A DNA stretch of 64,000 nt from Pogostemon cablin (Eukaryota; Streptophyta; Magnoliopsida; Lamiales; Lamiaceae). The stretch is from NCBI GenBank assembly GCA_023678885.1, contig CM042987.1, positions 26,870,927 to 26,934,926 on the forward strand. The letters run 5' to 3'. The notes below the pieces were generated by a model, which did no database searches, had not been told where the DNA came from, and was given only the letters and a program-made list of their open reading frames with translations. Of this stretch, positions 45,663 through 58,353 are shown one piece after another. Both the position numbers and the translations under genes were made by a program. The first letter of the stretch is position 1. The number at the start of each line of letters is the position of its first letter.

Positions 45663-48600
45663 TCAGAGTGGCCGCGTTCGCCTTCCGCTTGCGCGACCAC
45701 ACAACAGTGCATTCTTTGGGATGGGGTACTCGTCTCTCAATGACGTGGAGGTCGTGTAAACTCTCAGATAAAACTGCTGTCCGAGGTACTGTCGAACCCA
45801 GTTCTCCGACCGCAAGTTCCACATTCCCACATTGTCCAGGGCCAAGTATATAGCAGACCATGACTTGGGATACACCTGACATCACAGTAACATTATTACA
45901 TATGATCCTTATCATAACATAAGCTGATGGTGTTTAAAATCAAAATCGTCTCATACAAATTTACTTTATTTAAAATAGTCCCAAGAAACTTAACTTTTTT
46001 CGAAATAGTCCCATAACTTTTAAATTCTCATCAAAATAGTCTTTTTTACTTTTAAAAATGTTCAATTTTTCTAATTCCATGGGATGTGGCTGAATCGGTG
46101 CTTTAACAAAGTTATGGGCCGAAATTGGTATATATTATTTTGGGACGAAATTGAAGCAAAACTGAAAAGTGAAAGGTTTAAGACGAAAATTAATGTCCTA
46201 ATTATTTTGGGACCTTTTCGAATTAAGTAAAAAGATACGGGATGGTTTTTGTTTTAAGCTCTGAGCTGATGTATCTTCCTTGTTGTTGCAAGATTACCTG
46301 GACAGTGCACCTGGAGACAGCATCGCGGAGGTTGTACTGGTTTCTACTGTCTGAAGTCCATTGCCCTCCATCCATTCTGACTTAGTTATCAAATCAGTTA
46401 ATAAGATATATGCAATGGAACTGCATAATGAAATATGAATGCAGAGTGGTGGTGTAGTGTTGTTAATGTGTAAGAGCTCACCCTACTACGAAGAAGGAGT
46501 AGCCACTAAGGTGATAGCTCTGCACCACATCTTCATAGTTCTCAAAAACGATTTCGATGAAAGCTCTGTAGTCGGCCCCCATCACGGATGTGTCTTGGTA
46601 GATTCCTCCACCAGTTGGAGCGTAGGATATGCTCCCAGTGCGAAATACTCCGTCTATCTTGAAGTAGTCGGCCACCTTCAAAGGCGTATCAGCCGGAATA
46701 AAGGACACACTGTTGAGTCCAAACCTCTGTTTATTGTTAACTAGACCAACAGAGCTTGCAACCCTAATGGTTTTAGTTGTGTTTATCATGCCATAATGGT
46801 AAGAGCCTTGTGGGTTCGGTCTCGGTCCGCTTGCTGCAAGATCAGTCCTGAAAACATAATTTCTCGAGTAAACGACCTTTAACTAGTACTCACTTCATCT
46901 TACAAAACTCTTCAGGTTGACCGTTCTACTTTAGAGGTAGTTTAATATTTTTTTGTAATAAAAAAGTATAAAGTAATTATATGCGTGCAAAATAAGAGTG
47001 TCAAATTTGAATTTAAAGTAAATTTTGAGGTTGTTGGAGAAAGTGATGCATCTTTTTTTTGGGGTGTGAAGGATTTTGTGGTGGAGGAAGTATTTAGTAG
47101 CGAACGAGGGCAGTGTGGAGTGATCGGTTGGCTCGTAAGATCACCCCACAAGACCACGTCCATTATAACTCATTATGGTCAACTCGTCTAAAAGCTTAAA
47201 CTTTTACTGATGTACCTGATGGAACGAGCTTGGTTGAGGGACCAATCGACCTCAATGGTTGGGCCACCGGGCAAGGGTCCAGAGGCAGGGCCGTTGGAGT
47301 TAGCATAACGAAGGAAGGCGGTGGTGACGAGGACCGGGGTGGTGAAGCGGCTGGAGACAACAATGAAGTAGTCGTGAGGTGGCTGATCAGCTGTTACAAG
47401 AACAGACATGCACTGTCCGAGGTGAATGTCGAGGGAAGAATAGCCGACTTGCAAAGTGTGAGTTCCTTCGACTTCAACGAGTTTCATCTTGTGACCTTGA
47501 ATACGAAAGTTGATAGAGTTTTGGAGCCCCACATTGCATATTCTGAATCTGTATGTGCTTCCTAGCAACAAGAGTGGAACATGATGAAGTGAGTATGTTG
47601 TGAGACTATCTCTTGATCATTTTTCATATATCATACATATTGTTCATGATATAGTTTAATTCGTTTTTTTATAGATAGGTACTGCTACTTATTATGGAGT
47701 ATTTCTTATTCGTCTCACACAAATCTTATGCAATGGTTCCGTTAAATGATCTCACACAAATCTTTGTGATGATTGTTGTAAGAAGAGAGATGAGAAACCT
47801 TGTTGGAGGGTGAATGAGGTGGAGTTAGAGCCACGTCCATTGATAAGAATGCCATCAGGGAAAGGTAGAGTGCTGCCTCCATCAAGAATTGCCCTCAAAG
47901 ACTGTATATCCAACATCAACAAACCTATTAGTAATTATTAAGCAATCAACAATTCAAACAAAAATGAGAAACTATCTTATATTTGATTTTTAATGTATTT
48001 AACGTGTATTTAAGAATATTTTATAACTCATTATCACATATCGACACAAATGACGACATGACAAGAAAATAAATGAATTCAAAATAGAGTAAAATTTATA
48101 CAACACGAAATTACACGATAAAACACATATTATGAGTTAGGCAGACACGATAATCTTAAATGCTGACCTACAATTTTTATGTCATTTCCCCATCGTGTTA
48201 TCGTGCAATTTCAAGTTGTCATCCCTAAATAAATGGAGTATCGCACTTTTAACATGTCATAATTCCAAAACCCTTCATAATTCTTAATTTTATAATCTTG
48301 AATTTATGGGAAAAAAATTGGTCAGACTTTCTTTATTTATGAAATGTGTCGGCCAATGATGTCATGACAAATGTTGCAGTATAAGTGAAACCATACCAAG
48401 GGTATATTGTTCATATATATGTCACAACTTAAATGCCAATCTTTATGCAAGCATGATTGACGTTTAAGAGAAAATACTTTTCATACTCATATGTCACAAC
48501 TTCATATTTTTCTTTCTATAAATCCAAATTGTTGATTTTGTAGAATCAAAAAATTAAAAAACTTTACAGTAAAACAATAATAATAAATTAGAAAAATTAT

Positions 48601-51095
48601 GTAAAGTAGATTAATTTTGACTCCACTTATTGATAATGTTGTCAGGAAAATAATAAAATTGGTGAAGAAAGTCAAGAAAATCGCAGTGAAGCTGATGGTA
48701 TGTTTGTGATGGGCCCAACATGGGAGGTGGATCGGAGAAGATCCAGCTGTGAATGGCCCAAAGGGAAGAAAAATAGGTCAAAGGCTGAAGAATCCAGAGA
48801 TTTATTAAGGGGCCCACTACGCTACCGACACTCAAAATGGAAAAAGCCCATGATCCAAGATGACATGGCACCAAGGACTTTTTAAAAAATAAATAAATAT
48901 AAATACCCATTAAGAGAAATACTAGTTTATAATTTAAAATTAAAATTTATATTTGAATATCCATCTTTAATCCCAATGTATCCTTTTCAATTGAAAAATG
49001 AAACTATCATGTTAGAACTAAAGTAAAATAATAGTACTATCTAACACCATGAAAACGTTTACTTCTCCCTTATTAGTTATTACATTTTAAATAAAATGTA
49101 ATTTTTTATTTATATTATGAAATGTTCATAAAATAATTTCATTAAACAATTATCACTTTTTATTAAAATATTATCAATTTTTATCCATGCATAAAACTTA
49201 AATTCTATAAAAAAATCTCACATAAAATTTTCTCAATAACAAGTACTCCCTCTCTAGAAAATTTCACTAAAGACACTCAACTGACCTCTTAAAACATTTT
49301 TTTTAAACATGTCATTTATACCTACTACCTAATAATACATAAAACATATTTTTATTCTATTTGTTATCCATAAACATTACATTTAGAAAAGGTATATATA
49401 TATATATAAAAAGTAACCTTTCTTAAATTTCATGTCTACGAACCAATATAATCCTCGGATAGGAATAATTATTTTAAAAAAAATTGGATGAAAAATGAAA
49501 GGATAAGAAATGAATGGGCTTACAGTGTGATTAGCAGAGTACCAATCTCCAGTAAGGATAGTGAAATCGTCGGCAGGATTAGGAAAAGGAACAGGGATTA
49601 GTGGCCTACTTAAGATTTTAATCCCACCAAATCCACCAGCAGCTTTGTGAAATCCCAATGATGGAAAATAGAAGAAGCTTCCAATTTGATCCTTCATTTG
49701 TAGAATGTATGTGAAATTATTGCCTGGTGGAATTGGGCATGTTGTTCCAATTAATCCATCTTCAAATGAATTCCTCCTATTTTGAATTCCATTCCTAGTA
49801 ACACACAATTATACATAATTGATCATTGATCATACAAATCAAATTCTGAATTAAGAATTGAAAAGATATTTGAGTAATCTATAAAAATATGTGAGCTTTA
49901 AAGTTTTCATTTTTAGTTGAAGAGTAGATCTCTACATTTGAAGCCTTAACCAACAATTACCACGAAGCCAACAAAATTCAATTAGATTGTATAGTTAAAA
50001 TTTGATATTAGCTAATGACACCTTTAATCAATGATTAGACAATTAGTAATTGTGAGTAGGGATGTAACCAAACCAAACCGTTCGCGAACTATTCGAGTCT
50101 CGGTTTGATTAAATGTTCGTTCGAACTCGTTCGTTAACCTTAACGAGCCAAACCAAACTTGAATTTTGGGTTCGAATAGTTTATCAAACCAAACTCAAGG
50201 CTAATGGTGTTCGGCTCGAAAGCTCGCGAACATATTCGTTTATAGGCTCGCTAGTGGCTCGCAAACGCGTTTGTAAATTTTATAGTTATTCTTTAGAATT
50301 ATATATTATTATTTATTAATTAATATTCAATAATTAAATATTTTATATTAAACCACACAAATATGATAATAAATTAGTGATTATTTAAATACTTTTTATC
50401 GTTTATTATTATATTATGTTAGTTTGTTTATTTAATATTATGAGTACCATTAAATGTTTATAAACGAAACATTTTTTTAATATCCAGACACAAAATTATT
50501 TAAATGTTCATGAAAATATATTCATAAACAAGTTACTTTATGTGTTCGTGAATATGTTCGCGAGTCTTAACAAATAGTTTGAGTTCGAGCTCGAGTTCGA
50601 TATTTTTTTTCTTGACGAGTTCGAGCTCGGGCTCGAGTTCGATAATTTCTTAACAAACGATCCTCAAACCTAGTAGTGTTCGACTCAGCTCGGTTCGATT
50701 ACGTCCCTAATTGTGAGGTTTAAAAGGTAATTTCAACAGAAGAGGAATATTGTAGACAGTAATTACTCAGTGAAGGGTGACAGCTGTATTGGGCAAGACA
50801 ACATGTGTTCAGCTTTATGCCCTGTCTAAAAACAGATCCTAACACGTTTCCCCAGACATAGCATATCTAATTAACTGCGATTATTCACAAATCCAAAAGA
50901 AATTTGAAAAAATAAATAAATACTGAATAAAATAAAATAAAATTAGTTTGTCACCTTTTATATATTGAAAAAGTCATCATATACTTGTATTCACATAATT
51001 CAATAGTAACTACCCACTACGTCTAAGAAGTCATATGGAGTTATAAGAAAAGTTTTTATTTTAACAACTTTGTTAATTTTTTTAAGGTAAAATTG

Positions 51096-51136
<41 letters not shown>

Positions 51137-53526
51137 TTCTGAATCTAACAAGAATGAGACAAGAAATTGGGTCCATCTAGTAAATTTATGAGAAAGATTG
51201 TTATCAATTGGACCAATTCATAATTTATATAGTATAATATATATTATACAACAATTTTATTTTGTATTTATTAGTACACAACTTGTTTTATATAATTATC
51301 TATCACAAGTTATAATTAATGATAATAATAGCTGGAAAACAAAGTACAAAAAAGAGGTTGCTTCTTGACAAATTTAAGGTGCAAAATGCAAACACCCCAT
51401 GTGACCTCAATTTCTTATTTGAATCCATCTGAATTTCATTTTCCAATTAATATTTTATACTCCTATGTTTGAAATATTTTTAGTTCCAATGCGCTCATTC
51501 TGGACCATAACTTAAGTAATTAACTATCATTACAAATTAAATTAAGAATAAATAAAATAAAGAATCATTAAGAAAAAAAATTACCTAGTAAAGTGGGGCA
51601 TTAATTGTGCATGGATACATGATAAATTTTTAAATAAAAAGAAAAAGTGCATAGAATCATACATTAAATTTTGAGTCTGACTTTCGTATACTGCAATTAT
51701 TGAAATTCATTTATAAGGATACGTGTGAGCAGGTGAATATTAAATGTTCCTGTTTTTACTGATTAAAAAATAAATAAATAAATTGTGTGAGAATACACGG
51801 AAATTTATAAGAATAAGAAGTGATTCATATTATGATAAAAAAATTGATAATTTAATTAATAAAAAGTTATAATTTAAAAATATCACGAATAATTAATAAT
51901 TAGAGTAATTATTTTTTAATAGATTGAGTAATACTACTTAAATTCACTATTTTTTTTCTTCATTTATCTCACAATAAAATTTCCCCGTAAAAGAGAAATA
52001 ATCTTTCCAAATCTATTCATGATTTTCAAACCCTACAAAATTACATAACAAACATTTATGTTAATTTTTAAGTTGTCACCCTTTTTTAACTCATAATATA
52101 CCTTTACTTTAAAAGTGAATTTAATTAATTTCGGAAGAGGGAGTACTAACTACTAACTACTCACTATTAAAAAAAAATAAAAAATAAAAAGATAAAATGT
52201 TTGACGCTTGTCATAAACAAAATGGATCTCCACATTTTAAGTATTATAAAATTTCATGTGAGGTGATGTTATAGTTTTTCAAGTTAATTCCACGTCGTTG
52301 TTTATGATAATTTTTTAAATAAATCTTGAATAATTTCAATTTTCGAGCAGATGTCAACACACGTCGGCCTAGGTTAGTGTGTTGTTGGGTGGTGAAGCTA
52401 TCTTGTTAAATTTCTGTACCCCTACCCACTTTGCTAATTACCACGTGCCATATTTCACTCCCACTTATTTCCATTCATTCAACTCAAACACAAAACTATT
52501 AATAGGAGTATTATTTCATTAAATTACATACAAATTACTAACCTCCTTTACTTAAGCCGAAAGCAAAGCACTAATGCTTAGTTATCCATGTTATTGTAAT
52601 ATTGCCCTCAAATATTTTATTCCTTATTTACTTCATTCGCATTAAATGCCAAATTCTTTGTGTAATGTAGTTCATATCCCCCTAAAAAAGTTTGCGGTCC
52701 AACATAGTGATAAAAATATTAATTAACTCAACGGATCAATAAAGACTAGATCATGCCTACTGCATATAAAGAGCCCTCAATTTTGAGAGATTGCTTTCAC
52801 ATTGCAACCGTAAAATTTGATTAATAATCATAGGTACAAAATGTCATCTTTATGACCAACTGAGCACTCCCTTCATTTCAAGAGAAAGTTTAAGTTCTAC
52901 CATTTTAGTTTAATTTAATGTAAGGCTTATATCTAAACAATTAATATGCTAAACAATTAATATGTATATATAGGGTTCATACATAACAAAATAACAATAG
53001 CAAAATAAACATTTACGTTTGATAATTCATTATAAATTAAAAGCAGTATTCATATTTCAAAGATATTTTTTCTCTTTAGTAAAAAACCCATATATATTAT
53101 TAATACATTTTATATATAAAATAATAATACTCATTTTTTTTTAAAAAAAAAATTGCAATATTTGGGGTGTAAGGAGAGTCTAGAGGTAAAGAGAAAAAAA
53201 GAATTTTCTCCCGTAAGACTGAACTCGAAAATCTATGGGGGTTTATGAGACGAGAGATGATACACATACATCGTGAAAAGAGAGGCAGATAAAGTCCATT
53301 CCATTTAATACTTGCACACGATCAAAAAATGCAGAGATTGGAGGTGAATGTAAGTGTAATGTAGGAGAGAGATGTGTTATTGTTACCAGTGAATGAGAAA
53401 AGGTTCATCCAAGCTGTTGTAGACATTGACGATGATGTTGTCATTTGTAACAGAGTATATATTGGGACCTGGAAACTGCCCATTTATCAAAATCCCCTGC
53501 ACAACAAAATTCATTAAAATCTTCCT

Positions 53527-53577
<51 letters not shown>

Positions 53578-53736
53578 GCAGAGAGAGAGAGTGAGAGAGA
53601 GAGACCTGTTGGGGAAGACCGAGAGGCCAAATGGTGCCGTAAGTGACATTCCAAGAGAAGAATCTGTAGGGATCTTCCGATGCAACAATGGCGGACAATA
53701 CCAACACAACAGCCGCACCGCCACTTCCATTCTCAT
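45663..53736 (-). CDS. Pollen-type multicopper-oxidase-like protein (SKU5/NTP303/Bp10 family)
   Basis: Eight exons are read by splice signals and family match: up to 53736-53606, 53387-53496, 49524-49796, 47799-47901, 47216-47561, 46482-46847, 46298-46376 and 45663-45875 (TGA). Phases agree throughout, giving about 540 residues, as in the family. Motifs: EDPYRFFSWNVTYGTIWPLG, GILINGQFPGPNIYSVTND, FEDGLIGTTCPIPPG, SFFYFPSLGFHKAAGGFGG, DGILINGRG, GPTIEVDWSLNQARSIR, GVFRTGSISYAPTGGGIYQD, GMWNLRSENWVRQYLGQQFY. Copper ligands are lost (HWNG for HWHG; no HCH-x3-H), as in SKU5-like proteins. Relatives are secreted wall or pollen-tube proteins. There is one anomaly. The first ATGs (53736, 53730) are out of frame with the signal peptide AAVVLVLSAIVASEDPY by one base, so the gene may be damaged or mis-sequenced there. 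Intron 2 is 3.6 kb and holds a hAT MITE. Confidence 0.85.
45930..46263. mobile_element. MITE in the last intron of the multicopper-oxidase-like gene
   Basis: The ends are GTGTTTAAAATCAAAATCGT and, reversed, CAGAGCTTAAAACAAAAACC. AGCTGATG flanks both sides (45922-45929 and 46264-46271). An 8-bp duplication suggests hAT or MULE. It fills most of the 422-bp intron between exons 7 and 8. Confidence 0.6.
46922..47150. mobile_element. Diverged mariner-like MITE remnant in intron 5
   Basis: The order of words (AAAAAAGTATAAAGTAAT, GTGTCAAATTTGAA, TTGGGGTGTGAAGGATTTTGTG) matches the MITE at 54595-54878. The ends are decayed. Open frames here (46942-47191) come from the MITE. Confidence 0.55.
47902..49523 (-). 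other. Intron 3 of the multicopper-oxidase-like gene
   Basis: This 1.6-kb intron lies between exons 3 and 4. It includes a somewhat GC-richer 300-bp block (48640-48890) with frames on both strands but no family match. A partial CTCCCTCT motif at 49244 marks MITE debris. Confidence 0.5.
50057..50709. mobile_element. hAT-type MITE, 653 bp, in intron 2
   Basis: The element starts TAGGGATGTAACCAAACC and ends GGTTCGATTACGTCCCTA. Both ends read TAGGGAYGTAA. It is flanked by ATTGTGAG (50049-50056 and 50710-50717), the 8-bp hAT duplication. The interior is rich in GTTCGAGCTCG motifs like the element at 3796-4478. Confidence 0.9.
51099..51134. repeat. (AT)n microsatellite in intron 2
   Basis: About 18 uninterrupted AT units. 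It is a likely length polymorphism. Confidence 0.9.
53522..53604. repeat. (TTTC)n plus (GA)n making up intron 1
   Basis: Fourteen or so TTTC repeats (53522-53577) are followed by GA repeats (53581-53604). Together they fill most of the 109-bp first intron of the multicopper-oxidase-like gene. On the sense strand the intron is CT-rich first, then (GAAA)n. A decoy CTGCAG lies at the junction. Confidence 0.85.
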
Positions 53737-53851
53737 TGAAAGGGCTTTGGATAGTGGTGTGTTGACAAGGACTGAATGAATGGGCTGTATTTAAACATAC
53801 AATGCAACTGCTCTCTACACATGTACTCTGCCTAGCGCTACTCAAAACCAA

Positions 53852-54156
53852 ATCCTATCAATTTTAATCTAAATTAATTACCCAAATACCTCCTTTTTTG
53901 TCGGGGAACAATTTACTTTCCCTCCACTGATAAATTACTCCCACACTTTATTTTTGCATTCCTATTGGCCATTGAATTAAGAAAACAATTGTTTCTTTAG
54001 ATTTATATGTTAGACAAAGTATAAATAAATGGGAAAACTTGTGTGAGACTATCTCTCGTAAAGGCTTACGTAAGACGGAAAAAAAGTGATAACTTACATG
54101 ATGAAAAGTGATAATACTATTTTATAAACAATTTATAATATAAATGAAAATTGAAA
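53852..54156. other. Upstream of the multicopper-oxidase-like gene
   Basis: A TATA-like GTTTAAATAC lies at 53788-53798 on the minus strand, about 55 bp before the first ATG. Further upstream it is AT-rich with no clear element. Confidence 0.35.
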
Positions 54157-54414
54157 CTCCCTCCGTCTCACTAAAGATGTAACATTTTTTTAGGCACGTA
54201 AATTAAGGAGTATAATAGTTTAATTAATAGGGGGGTGATGATATAATATTTTAATGTGTAGTGGATAAGTGCATTAGTGGTGTGTGTGAAGTGTGTGTGA
54301 ACTCCATATGAATAGATTAATTGTTTTGAGTGAGTGCTATATGCTTAAAAAGGAAATTTAATAATTTATGTGGGACAACCCAAAAAGAAAAATGTCACAA
54401 CTTCTGTGGAGGGA
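54157..54414. mobile_element. Stowaway-type MITE
   Basis: It starts CTCCCTCCGTCTCAC and ends CTTCTGTGGAGGGAA, with AATGTCACAAC inverted near the right end. About 258 bp, slightly decayed at the right end. Confidence 0.7.
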
Positions 54415-54594
54415 ATAATATTTTATAGCGAAAGTGATAATATTTTATAGCAAAAATAATTATTTATTTAAAAAAGTGTAAAATGATCTGAGAGAATTTA
54501 ACACAAGATCTACTCTAAATAAATTGGATAATTTGGAGTGGAAAAATAAATAAAATTTGATGGTATTGAATAAGGTAAGGTGTAAAAAATATTA

Positions 54595-54878
54595 CTCCAT
54601 TCGTCTCATAAAACGCTTCACGTTTACTGTTCCACGTTGTTTAAGAAAAGTTGTTATTTTTGATCAAATTTGTTGACTTTAAAGGGTATTGTAGTATTTT
54701 TAAGTAATAAAATAAAAAAGTATAAAGTAATGATATGTGTGTGAAAAAGTAGTGGCAAATTTGAAATTATAACTTTTGGGTGGTTGGATAAAATGATATT
54801 TTATGTTTTGGGGTGTAAAGGATTTTGTGGGACAAACAAATGAGGAAAATATGAAGGGTATTGTGGGATGGATGGAAT
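54595..54878. mobile_element. Stowaway-type MITE
   Basis: It starts CTCCATTCGTCTCATAAAAC and ends GTGGGATGGATGGAA. Its interior matches the remnant at 46922-47150. The frame at 54700-55014 overlaps it and is not a gene. Confidence 0.7.
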
Positions 54879-55066
54879 AATTGTTATTATTACTCAAAAT
54901 AAATGATTCGAAATGAAAAAAATGCAAAAAAATACTCCAAATTACGTCTATGAAATAAAACGTAACAAAATGAGAAAGCATTATAATTATAAGACAATGA
55001 CTTGTTTGATACAACCTCCTTCCTTCATCTTTAGTGTGTGTTTTTTTTTCTTTTTTTATTATTTAA

Positions 55067-55322
55067 TTTTAGGGATATAACTGTAATTTTACCTTTGTGG
55101 TTTAGGGTATAATTTATCCTTAGGGTTTAAGATATAATTGTAATTTTACCCTTGTGGTTTAGGGTATAATTTATCCCCTAGGGTTTAGAGTATAATTGTA
55201 ATTTTACCCTTGTGGTTTAGGGTATAATTTATCTCCTAAGGTTTAGGGTATAATTGTAATTTTACCATTGTGGTTTAGGGTATAATTTATCCCTATAGTT
55301 TAGGGTTTAGGGTATAATAGTC
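55067..55322. repeat. 58-bp minisatellite with TTTAGGG-like units
   Basis: Four to five copies of a unit TTGTGGTTTAGGGTATAATT...GTTTAGGGTATAATTGTAATTTTACC, period 58-59. GGTTTAGGG, the plant telomere-like word, occurs twice per unit. Confidence 0.85.
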
Positions 55323-55872
55323 ATTTAAATAAAATAAATTTAAAAATAAAATAAAAATAATATTAATGAGGGAGCAGAAATTAATTAAGAAGTGTGTGGA
55401 CCAAGATTGTACCTATCCAATTGGGACCGGTTATGCTCTAATCCCTCTCAAATTATAAAATTATGTTCAGATACTGTGATCTTTTCTTTTTATATGGTCA
55501 ATCAAAATTAATCAAAGTATTCTTCTCCACTGGTTGTGATCTGAGTTAAGTAGTACTATTATCACAACTATATAATCGATTAAGAGTTGCATATACTTAA
55601 AATTTTAGTGGGAAAATTATTTCTTCTCCACTTCTGCTACATATTTCCGAAAACCAAAGTATCTTGTTAAACATCCTTACAATGAATAGTCAGACGGATC
55701 AAATATGTATATTTTTTTAATTAAATAATAATTTAAATTAATTTACGTTAGTTAACTCCTCATTTATTATAGAAACTCCCGAACTCTCTAATTTAAAAGA
55801 TAAAATTGTATGGTCCGGGATCACCGTAGGTCCAATACAATGGCATTAAAAAGTCAGACCATTTACCCTTAA

Positions 55873-55879
<7 letters not shown>
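55323..55879. other. Intergenic, nothing recognised
   Basis: AT-rich with no element ends or coding frame. Confidence 0.3.
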
Positions 55880-55936
<57 letters not shown>

Positions 55937-56160
55937 TCCCTCCGTCCCATCAAAAGAGTAGTTTTTCTTTTTTGCACATGAATTAAGGAGTATTATTATT
56001 TAATGTGTAGTGAGTAGTTGTATTAGTGAGAGTATGAACCCAATATTTTAATTGTATTAATGGGTGTGTGTGGGTCCATGTGTGTAAAAAATAAAAGAAA
56101 ATTCTTTGAGTGGGATGCCAAAAATAAAAAAAATGTACTCTTTGGATGGGACTAATAAAG
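55880..56160. mobile_element. (AT)n microsatellite and Stowaway-type MITE
   Basis: An (AT)27-28 tract (55880-55934) leads into a MITE starting CTCCCTCCGTCCCATC (55936) and ending GGATGGGACTAATAAAG (about 56160). The AT tract grew next to the TA target site. Confidence 0.75.
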
Positions 56161-56584
56161 TATATATTTCTTATTCAATCATTAATACCATTTATATTTC
56201 AACTGAGTAATCATTTATAAATTAAAATGTACACTCGAACATAATATTATATCCTTGAACACTTAGCTCTTAACTGAATATGTTTCTATAGTTTATCAAC
56301 GTTTACAGATGTGAATGAACATAAATTCTTACGAAACCACACAAATTAAATTTCTTTCGACCTCCACTGTCTATGTCGTTGTTCAACCGTCGATTTCTAC
56401 GTTGTCGTCCGACTGTCATCATCTATCCGCCATTCGACTTCCACCATAAATATATTTTTCATGTTCCATCGTGATTGAGAATATACTGTAAATCATGAAT
56501 ATTGTTCTTTATTGTGAAGAAAAAGAAGAAGACAATAGCGATATAGATTTGTTTATGTTGAGAGGGACTTGGGTAGGACCGGTC

Positions 56585-56602
56585 CTACCAAATATTTGGT
56601 AG
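56585..56602. repeat. Perfect palindrome in an inverted-repeat context
   Basis: CTACCAAATATTTGGTAG is a perfect 18-bp palindrome. It sits between AGGACCGGTC on the left and AACCGGATCCT on the right, which roughly extend it. Confidence 0.7.
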
Positions 56603-56639
56603 AACCGGATCCTCTCCTTGCATAGTTGCATGTATCAAA

Positions 56640-56925
56640 TTATTGCCCCAATTTCGGAGCTCCAGATAGATAGAAATGGAACGCGGTAGAATCGCGCTGG
56701 AAATCAAACTCTGCGGTCGGCTGTATCTGCCGACGGACTAAAACTCCAGCGAAAGACTCCCCTCCTCCTCTACTTTGATGGCGGCGCATCCACCTTGGGC
56801 GTCCACTTATCCGGGTTTTTCCCAATGGCCCGTTCTTCTACGAGAAGGATCAACAGGAAGCCAGAAGGAGCACTACGAGATCTTCCCAAAGAGTTTAATC
56901 AATGAGCTCTCACGTTTCCTTTGTG
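56640..56925. other. GC-richer exon-like block, unassigned
   Basis: Plus-strand frames read PPWASTYPGFSQWPVLLREG and KEHYEIFPKSLINELSRFL. A minus-strand frame of 61 codons spans 56640-56825. Composition stands out from its surroundings. No family was recognised on either strand; it may be a gene fragment. Confidence 0.3.
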
Positions 56926-57261
56926 ATAATTGATTCTATTTCATGCTTTTTCTTAATTGGATTGCTTGATTGATCATAAATTAGGGATTTAAGAAAATGG
57001 GTAATAGGATTTCTAATTTTCTGATGAATGTTGACTTGAGGACATTACTTGGCAGATAGCTCGATGCAGGTATATATCACATAATCTTTGCAAATATTCA
57101 TTAAATTAAATCAATTGTGAAAATTTACTTTTTTTTTTGTTCTTCCCTTTCCTGTGGTGCATTCCATTCTATTTTGGGAAATTGGCTTTGCTACATTCTC
57201 ATTCATTTATGTTGTTACCCATCCTTTTACTGGAGAGGGGATAACGTACAGAAATTCTTTT

Positions 57262-57365
57262 GATTCCAATTGCCTTGTCGTAGATTCAATTTCTGAGGAG
57301 CCACTGAAAATTTGATTCCAATTGCCTTGTTGTAGATTTAATTTCTGAGGAACCACTGAAAATTC
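57262..57365. repeat. 52-bp tandem duplication
   Basis: GATTCCAATTGCCTTGTCGT...CCACTGAAAATTT (57262-57313) is repeated at 57314-57365 with about three changes. Confidence 0.85.
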
Positions 57366-57639
57366 TTTTAATTTGGGGAATATTTGCTCTATTTCTTTCT
57401 TTTTCCTTTCTGTTTCTTTCTTCCTTCCTTTTGCTGTTCAACTTTCTTTCTTTTTCATTTTATGAGGGGTTAATTGGTTAAAAACATGTATGGTTGACAA
57501 GTAAAGTAAACAATGGAGGGTTAAGAAAATGAAGGGCTAACCTTTACTCAAGATCAAATTATTCCTTGGTTGTCACATGTAAGAGTTCTTTCATGTACTC
57601 TTCTTGAATTGTTTCTATATTCTACTACAATATATTATT

Positions 57640-58190
57640 TTTTAAAAAAAAATAAAAGGTAATCCAATTAATAGAAAAGAGTAACCTAAAAGATGTTAAA
57701 TAAATAGAAAAATAGTTTATTTTCTCTAATCTGAATATAAAATTAAGAGTAATTCAAATTATTAAAAAAAAAACCCAATTAACGTAAAAGAATAACCTAA
57801 AAATGTTAACCAAATAAAATAATATTTTATTTTCTGAAATCCTAATTACATTACTCTAATAGAAGTAATTAAATTACTCTATAAAAATAATTAGATTATT
57901 CTTTTAAATAAAATAAAAATAAAATAAAAAAATAATATTATCTAATAAATAGCCATTATGAGAGTGAACTATTAAAGTGGGGACCACATATTTAATTAAT
58001 TTAGGAGGAGACTATATATAAGAGATCCCGTACATGCTTTAATTAAGAAAGGAAATATATAAATGAGGGAACCATTAAAGGGGGACCACACTATATGAGG
58101 TGGAGCATTCGGTTCCACAGATTTAAAATTTAGAACGGTTCAATTCTAGTTATTGTCGTTTATATTTATGTTATGTAAAAGTATGTTTAG
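57640..58190. other. AT-rich region with a 111-bp diverged duplication
   Basis: CCAATTAATAGAAAAGAGTA...TTTATTTTCT (57665-57726) recurs at about 57776-57832. Further on GGGGACCACA occurs twice (57979, 58081). No gene was seen. Confidence 0.5.
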
Positions 58191-58192
58191 TA

Positions 58193-58353
58193 CTCCCTCT
58201 GTTCCATATTACGTTTATTTTTTACACGTAGATTATTATATTTTAATGTGTAGTGAGGTGAGAGAAATAATATTTAATGTGAAGTGAGTAGTTGTATTAG
58301 TATTGTGGGTGGAACCTACATGGAATAATTAATTATTTTGTGTGGTCCCTATT
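58193..58353. mobile_element. Stowaway-type MITE, right end cut by the Gypsy LTR
   Basis: It starts CTCCCTCTGTTCCATATTAC after TA. Its typical right end is missing; the sequence passes into LTR near 58354. Confidence 0.6.

Noticed and set aside
45668..47565. Plus-strand frames at 45668, 46439 and 47230
   Set aside because: They are antisense to confirmed exons of the multicopper-oxidase-like gene.
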